Below are positions 38,901 to 47,900 of a stretch of 64,000 nt of DNA, piece after piece. Both the position numbers and the translations under genes were made by a program. Source of the DNA: Polydactylus sextarius (lineage: Eukaryota; Chordata; Actinopteri; Polynemidae). Positions within the stretch are counted from its first letter, which is position 1. Each line of letters opens with the position of its first letter. A model generated the notes under the pieces. That model saw only the letters and a list, made by a program, of their open reading frames with translations. It was not told the DNA's origin and ran no database searches. The DNA lies in the NCBI GenBank assembly GCA_016801845.1, contig CM028927.1, positions 17,422,501-17,486,500 of the forward strand, read 5' to 3'.

Positions 38901-41900
38901 ATGTAATTCACAAAGCTAACGTAACAACAGTTAAGCTAAGCTAAGCTATTAATATTATAACATTACAAAACAGTGCACATTATCACTAAAGCTAAGCTAC
39001 TGACATATTAAGACAAGACACAAAGCTAATCATCAGCTAAGCTAAGCTACTACCTTTCTAACAATACATCAGTACGCAAAGCTAACATTATATCACCACC
39101 AGACAAACTACTAGCATGCTAACATTACTACAAAAAGACACTAAGTTAGAAATATGTTTCTTTACTTCTTAATTCTTTTACATTTTAATTTTCCATGTGT
39201 CCACGTGTAACAATGTAACAAATATGTGCAAATGTTTGAACTGCGGAATAATTTACTGACTAGATGTTGACCATCAGTGCGTAAAATAGTATCTAACAGA
39301 CCCGTGAGGTAGTTGTTGATGTTATGACGACACCTCTCCAACGTTTTAGAAGTCGTAGCTGCCAAACCCTAAACCCGCCAGGATGCTAAGTAAACAGAGT
39401 GTTGCTGAAAGAGCCGTAAGTCACTCAGCGTGATGCGGGGGAGTGTTAACACGGCGTCTATCTGGCTCCTCAGGGCGCTAGTTTCAACCTGATCCCTCTT
39501 TAGTCACCGACTTTGCTTCATGAAGGAATCCTAAGAGTCCATCACCTGAGTGGGAACAAATGTTTGTTCAGTCATGATGTCATCGCTCTTTCTAAAAAGG
39601 GGACTGCGACTGCCGCCATGCGAGCGCCGCAACCTCATTGGATGAGGTAAATATTTACCCAGCAGCAATTACGGCAGCGCCGAGCGGCCTCGGAGCAGCG
39701 GCCCTGCTGAGTAAACACAGCTTGGAGATGGGAAATAAATGAGCAGTGTGCGTTTGGCTGCACAAAGCATCGACACGTACCTGTGAAGAAGAAGGTCACG
39801 AGATCGTTGACAGAAAGTCGCCGCCATCTGTGAGCAGCAGCCGAGTCCAGACCTCGACGTATCGTCGTGTCCGTGGAGACGACAGCCGAGCAACAGTGAC
39901 CTTTTACCATCTGTGACTCTGTTCACAACATGATTATTATTCTGCAAACAATTCAAACTGAATTCATATCAAGTCTTAAAGCAGCCTTGTTTACATTCAC
40001 ACACCGTCGTTAAAACATTCTTCAACATCTCATATCTCAGTCGAATCTGCCCGAACTTACGTGATGCACATATTTTTAGATTTATTGCGACTTAAATTTC
40101 ACAACCACATCATTATCTCTGCTGGACGTGGAGAGTAAGCGTCTGTTAATCTATAGAGAAAACAGAAGAAAGTGATAGTGATGAACCTGTGAAAGGTACA
40201 ACGTTAGAAACAAGAACAGGTAAACGATACGGTATTAGGAGCATGCATGAGGAAAAAAAAGAGGAAGATTTTTAGTTTTCGACGTGTCGAAATTAATAAA
40301 GTTGACAAGAATCAAATCAACACGTCAAGAATTAAGTCTGAAATTGAAACTGAAATTAACGTCAAAATGTCAAAGTTAATAAAGTCGATGTTGATGAAAA
40401 TGTTGAGATTTATAATCAAAGTCAAAATCAAAGTCGACAACAAAATTAAAGTGTAAGTGTCAAGATTCAAAAATGTTTAAAATGTCAATAATTTGTCAGT
40501 GAGTTTGATCCTTGGACTTTTATTTTGAAATGTCAAGTTTATTCTCTACATACAAACTAATTAAATAATATCATTATTTATATGTAAGTAGACGTGATAT
40601 CTCACTGTAACTTTAACGTATTAAACCACGTTCTTGTTGTACAACAAAGCAGCGACGTACGAGAACATGAGCAGCTCGTCTATTTATTCTGTTGGTTTAT
40701 TTGTGTTTAAAGCTCAGCGGCGGCGGCGGCAGCGGCGTTACGTTTCACTGTGACCTCTCAGACCTGTGATGGATGACGATGTATTCACAGACACCGACAC
40801 CTTTAAATCACCACGGGGCTCGTTCACCTCGCTCTTATGAGAACCATATGGACTGAACTACCGTTAGTCACATGAATGACATTCCTGTTTCGTTGCTCAT
40901 TCATTCCTCTCCATAATCGGACACGTACTCTGGTTTTTCTCTTCCCCCCACTCCCTCTCTTTTAGCTTTTTTCATAAATCTCTTTTACAAACGTCTTCCT
41001 GGGAAACATGAATCCGACACAACGACTCATGACTTGATAAAGGAAAAACCCAGAGTTGCAGTTGTTCTAGGTTTATTTATAGATAATGATGAGTTCATAC
41101 TTTTTAGCGAAATCACGTCAATCAAATGAGATTTGATAAACTTCGTGTTTTGTAATTTCGACCTAAAGATCTATAACGACATTGTGAGGGATGTAGTTAT
41201 GTCGAAACAAATCTCTATTTTATCAAACCGCTGTAAGACTCAAAATAACATTTGACTTGTGTGGTAGTGAGGATTGTTTATTGATTGTTTACGAAGTCAA
41301 CAACTTGATGAAAAATCTTTAGGAAAAGTCTGTAAAAGCTGATTGATCTGAACACTCTCAGTGGATGCCAGTGTAAGAGAGTGTTTCTATGGAAACGCAC
41401 AATTTCTTATCAGTTTGTGTCAATATAGACGAATATTGAAGTGGAAATTGAAAGAAATCCACTTTAATGGACTTTTCCACGAGACGGCGTCGACAGGAAA
41501 ACAACTTATGTTGATTTACTGACTTCATGAACAAACGTCTATAGAATCTGAGTTAAACCCTGAACAACCACAGAAGTGTTAAAAAAATAGACATTTGTCT
41601 CGACTCGATACGGACATTAAGTAGATCTTTAGGTTGAAATTACAAAACACAAACTCTCTCAAAACTCATCTGATCGATGTGATTTTGTTCCAAAACACAA
41701 AGTATCAACTCATCATCGTCTGTAAATAAACCTAGAACGACTGTAACTCTTTAAAAATGTCTTAAACATACGTATGGTTCCTATTTTCGAGTCCTGTTAA
41801 TGAACCCGGCTTGTTCCAGTGTGGTGATAGTGGTGTTTGAGGAGGAGGAGGAGGAGGAAGAGGGGGGTCACATTCCCAGCATTCCTCTGTCTGTCTGACA

Positions 41901-44900
41901 CAGCGAGGAGGAGGAGGAGGTGGTGGAGGAGGTGGTGGGGTTACGAGACAAGAGAGGGCGACCTGGTGGACGGGGGGTGGAAACAACCAGGGTTATTAAC
42001 ACTGACCGTAAAAAAAACATCATAAAAACCCAAACGGAGGTGAAATGTCACCACTAGTGTGTTTGTGTTCTGTTTTTTTTTTTTTCAGTCAATAATCACA
42101 TCATTATTCTGGTAGGACGTCTGAACCACGTGTAAAATATTTTAAAGGTTGTATTAAATCCTACAGGGTCGTTCACGTGTCATTACTTCACCAAACGATT
42201 AAAACTCCTTCTCAAATGTCCGTTTAATCATAAAACCATCTGAAGTTTGACTTGAACTCAGCTCAACCACATCCACAGTTTTATGTTTTATTCCTTTTTT
42301 TTTTTTTTTTTATTAGTCGAGCTGCAAAATTCATCTTTTAGTCTTTTTTTTAAAATATATTTTCCACTAAAACTCTTTACTGAAATGTAACTCAACTTTT
42401 ACTTCGGTAATTCTGTATTTACACTTTTCTTTTGCTGCTATATTGAGAGTTGAGATGTCAGAGAAAAAAAAATGTTCCATATAAATGTGAAAAGTTCATT
42501 AGTTGAACAGTAAAATACTGTCGGAGGAGGTTGTTGCTACAAACCTGATGTGATTCAGAAAATCAAACTGTGTCAGACTCTGACAGACAAACATAATCAT
42601 TAATGTGACAACAGCAGTAAAACTTATTTGCATTTAAATGGGAAGTATAAACATTTAAAACTTGATGATTGTCTGGTTTTCTCTGACTTTATATGGATGT
42701 AGACGTATTTAATAGTTAAAAATAACTAGTAATCTATTAAGAAAGTAGATATTTGTTAGTTAAAGCCCTATGAAACGTATTTATTCAAGTGTTGTTGTTG
42801 ATAAGAACTGATCTCAGGTCAGATTGACTCAGTTGTTGACGTTGTCCAGACTCCTGACTCATCACAAACTCAACAGAAACTCAGCCCTGCAGCTCCACGT
42901 TTCTCTGTTTATCGCTCGTTTCCTGGGCTCTTTACAAATATCCTGACACCGGGGAGGATGTCGGTCCGTCTCTGAACACATCCGCCTCCGCTGTTAATCA
43001 CTTCACTGTCCCCGGGTTGTCTGAGGACGGAGAGAATGAGAAACAGGACAAACAACAACAACAACAAGAAACAGCAGAAACAGAAACAGAAGTCGTCTGT
43101 TCTCCTGGTGTCGTTTTCTGTTGTTTTTTGTTTTTTTTCTGATCGTTTGTTTGTCTCCTGCTGTGATTGGACAGGTGGTGACCCCGACCAGAGTGGGACA
43201 GACCTACACCTACAGTCCAGGACAACACAACCAGCAGGACCTGTATGACGTCCCACCCAGCAGATCACAGGGGGTGAGTGGCTCATGTTGCTCAAAAAGA
43301 TTTTACTGCTGTTTAATGTAAATATAATGATTCTGAATGTATTTTAAAGGAGATACAACTCATATTTTTATAGTTTTAAACAAGAAAATATAGAAGTCAA
43401 TTTTTTTTTGCATCAAAACGTCCATTTAAATGGATCATACCAGTGGTTTTTGTAAGTTTTAACTTCCATAATTATCACATACTTTAGAGTTTTAGACTTT
43501 AAAGCTTCAATGTAATGAACTTTAACGACTCAACTGAGTTTTCTAAACATGACAGTTTGGTGTTAGGGCCAAATAAAAGGAGAAAAAATTAAATATGATT
43601 CATGTCAAGTCAAGTATAAAGTCAAAATGGAAACATTGTAACATTCTCCACACTGACTTTATTCCTGACATTTCAACTTTTTTCTCACAGGTTGCTCTAA
43701 CACTAAATTATCCAAAACATCCAAAAATATAAAGCTCACATACAGGATCTTTATCTTTACCAACACACTGGTTTGGTTGTTTTAATGTGGAAAAGTTTAA
43801 ATTAGTAGCCGACTACAGACTTTGGTGATGTAATGAGAAAAAACTTGACTTTTGTAAGTTTTGCTCGCAGCCACAGCAGTTGTGGATTTAAAAAAAACAC
43901 ACACACATTAAATCACCAGTAGTCGACACAGTACGAGTTGTTTTAGGCAAATACAGTAGCAGCTCTATGCTTCTTTGATGTTTAGTCGTTAAATCGACCA
44001 CATATCCTGTTCTCAGGAGTGGGAGCGACCTTGTTTTCTCAGAACAGATCCTTGACGGTTTTAGATACGTCCTGTCATCTCGTCTCCAGCTGATAAACCC
44101 ACACGGCTGCGCTGACTGAATACAGATCGTTGTTGGTTTGACTGAACTTTATAGTCGACCGTCGCCTTGTTGTTTCGACCTTTCGTTGTTTTCGCTGCCC
44201 AGTCTGTAATTTTACTGTTGTGGTTTGATCTTACCACTTTTGGCCACATCAGGCAGCCCAGTGTGCTTAATCTGCTCAGTACCACAGACACAACTGTACA
44301 TGAATGGCTACGTTGTAGCAGCCAAGTTAACTATCTAACCTACCCAAGATATCCAACTTGTGCGCACAAGATAGTTCGGATACAAAAAAGCCTTGTCTAG
44401 GCGAACTCAGGTGAGACCTCGTGAGAAGTTTAAGCTAAGAACCTCGCAAGCCAAGCTAACTATCGAACCTAGTATCTAAACTAGCCAAGCTAACTAACTA
44501 TCTAACCTAGCAAAGCTGACTGACTACCCTAGCTAAGCTAACTGTCTAAACTAACTAAGCTAACTATCTAACTTAGCCAAGATATCTAACCTAGCTAACT
44601 ATCTACACTAGCCAAGAGAACTAGCTAACCTAGTTAAGGTAACTAGCTAAGCTAGTTATCTACCAAAGCTAAGCTAACTATCTAACCTAGCTAAGCTAAC
44701 CGTCTAAACTACACAAGATATCAATCTTAGTTAATTATCTAACTTAGTGAAGATTTCTAACTTAGCCAAGCTAACTATCTAACCTAGTTAAGGTAATTAG
44801 CTAAGCTAACTATCTAACCTAGCCAAGATATCAATTTTAGCTAAGCTATCATCTAACCTAGTGAAGATATCTAACTTAGCTAAGCTAACAATGCAAAGCG

Positions 44901-47900
44901 AAGATATCTAGCTTGTTTGCATAAGATCGCATGAGATTTCTTCAGTTAACAAACCTGGCAGTGAAAAGATATCGTGATAAAAATCGATATTGGTCAAAAA
45001 AAAAAAAGGGAAATATATTGTGATAAAATGTTTTCGTATCGCCCATCCCTAATCGTAGCCAAGTACGTAGCACAAGTATTTGCTGTTTCTTACTTTATGT
45101 CTCATCTTTCAGGTTTACGATGTTCCACCTGGTCAGATGTTTCCCTCTCAACACGCCGCCGCCAGGAACCAGGGCGTGTACGACATCCCGCCGTCTGTGA
45201 TGGACCACAGGACGCAAGGCGTTTACGACATCCCTCCATCGTCACAAGGGGTAAGAGTCGAACTGGACACATCGCTCAGAAACAGCTTTTATTTCAGTAA
45301 AAATAAATCTGAATCAAGGAAGCGGTAGTCGCTCACGTCCGGAAAATGTTATTTTATGTTTATTGATACAGTTCCTAGTATTTCTCTTTAATTGTCTGCA
45401 ATAAATGAATAATACGTCAAATGTCATATTTATGACATTTTTGCGGCGGCGCTAAATGAAAGCTCTGCCTGCCAGAAGACTTTAACCAAAACTCTACTGA
45501 GTACAGTTGTGTTGTGTGAACTCTGCAGCGAGGGGAAAAAGGAAAAAGAAAGTCAAGGACATAACTCTTTTCTTTCCAGACCCTCTAAGATTTCAGCAGA
45601 CTTCCAGACCGACCAGGCAGCAGGCCATCAGTTTGTTTGTAATAACCTGAAATATGCCGGGACCTGTTATTTGCGTCGTTCCTAATTACAGTTTGGGCAG
45701 GACTGTCTAGCTGTAAAGAGCGAAGCATTTCAGGCCTGATGGAAATCACTTACAGGCAGCAACCATTTTATTTTTATTTTTTTTTTTTCTATTTAAACCA
45801 AACTGAGCTCCCATCATGCTTTGTGTGGCGTAGATCTGGACATGAAGCTTCGCTCTGTGTTAGAGGAAGGAATCAAGCGGTTTCAAATATAGCATCACAC
45901 GAACCAGAAACAGTTTCACTTCCTCAAGTTTTTATCTGCAGAGCTGCTGCACAAACTGCATCCGGTAAAAAAAAAAAAAAAACGTTCAGTGTAACTTCCA
46001 GTAAGGTTATTTCTTCACTGTCATGTAAAGGAGCTTATGTAATTTACTCCTGCAGAATAAGAACTTGTGCATGACTGTTCATATTAAAGTCGACATGTCG
46101 AGACTTATAAAGTCCACGTTGAGATTAAAGTCGTTGTTGAGATTTAAAAATTCGACATTTTGGTATTAATGAAGTCCATGTTTAGATTAAAGTTGACATG
46201 TGAAGTTTAATGTTGATTTGTCAAGATTAAAGTTCACGTCATAATGAATAAAATTGTAATTTTGGGATTAATAGAGTTGATGGGAGATTAATAAAGTGGG
46301 ACATTGAGATAAAAGTCAACATGTGATTTAAAGTTCAAATGTTGGGATCAATAGTCAACATGAAGAGATAAAAGTCTATTTGTCGGTATCACAAAAGGCA
46401 GCATGTCGAGATTAATGTTAAAATGTCTGAAGGAAAAAATGGGATAAATAATGTCGACATGTTGAGATTAAAAATGACATATTGATATTAATAGAGTCAA
46501 TATGTCAAGATTAATAAATGGGAGATTAAAGTCGACAGGAAGTGAATTAAAGTTGACATGTCGAGATTAATTAGGCCGACATCTCCAGACATGAAACGTC
46601 AAAATTAATCTGATAGTTGACTTTATTAATGTCGACAGGTAAAAAAAAAATCTTCCTCCTCATTTTGTATCTTGTTTTTGGCCCAAACCTGCGTCACATA
46701 GAAGAGACTGGATAGACTCTTGTAGATTCATGTTGTGATTGTAATAAATAACCGAATGTTTGTCTTCACCCACAGGTTTACTCGGTGCCGCCCTGCAGGA
46801 CCAACGCCGCCCTCCAGGAGGGAAACTACGACTTCCCTCAGCCTATGAAACAGAAGCAGCCTCAGCAGCAGCAGGAAGGAATCTACGACGTCCCTCCACC
46901 CGCCCTCAACAAGTCCACCCCGAGCCCCCAGTCACATTACGACTTCCCACCCAACGTGGAGCCCGCCGCCCACCCCCAACACCCGAACTCCAACGGTAAC
47001 GAAGGCATTTATGACGTGCCTCCGCCCACCCTTCAGTCAGGGGCGGGGTCTCAGAGGGACATATACGACATCCCGCGGTGCAAACTGCCTCCCCAGCACC
47101 GAACCTCCCCCGCCGACAGAGATGCTAACAAAGGAATCTACGACATCCCGGCTCAGGACGCCAGAGCGGTGGGCGACGTGACGGACGGCGTCAACCGCTT
47201 GTCCTTCTCCAGCACCGGCAGCACTCGCAGCAGCATGTCCACGTCCTCGTCGTCCACGGGCTCCAACTCAGAGGCGCGCCTCGCTCTGGACGTGGACGCC
47301 GCCGTGCAGAGGTTGCTCCGCCTGCAGCAGGCCGTCGAGGCCTCGGTCTGGGCTTTGCATTCGATGGCGGCTTCTCCTCACTGGAGGACTTTTCCCTTCA
47401 TGGAGCGCCACGCTAACGACGTCCGCACGGTGCTGGACCGAGTCCGAGCCGCTCTCGGGGACTTCATCGTGTTTGGTCGTGGAGCGGCGGTGAACGCCAC
47501 GTCACTATCAGACTCCGGCCTCCACAGTAAACTGAGACGACAGCTGGGACGTCTGGAGGACTCGCAACAGATCCTCCTTCAGATCTACCAAGTCCTGGAG
47601 AACTGCAGCTGGGCCCTGAACGCCCTCGCCTCAACCGGAAAACACCACAACAAGACTGATGACCTGGATCGCTTCGTCATGGTCTCCAGGACAGTCCCCG
47701 ACGACGCCAAGCAGCTGGCGTCCACGATAGGAACCAACGCCGAGCTGCTGTTCCGGCGGACGCACATGGACGGGTCTTTTTCAAATGGCAGCACACCGGA
47801 CGAGAACATGATCCACCCGTTAACTTCGCCCTCATCGGATAACGACAACTACGGAGACCAGACCAAACCGTTCCCCGTACCATCCAACCAAGACAAAGAC

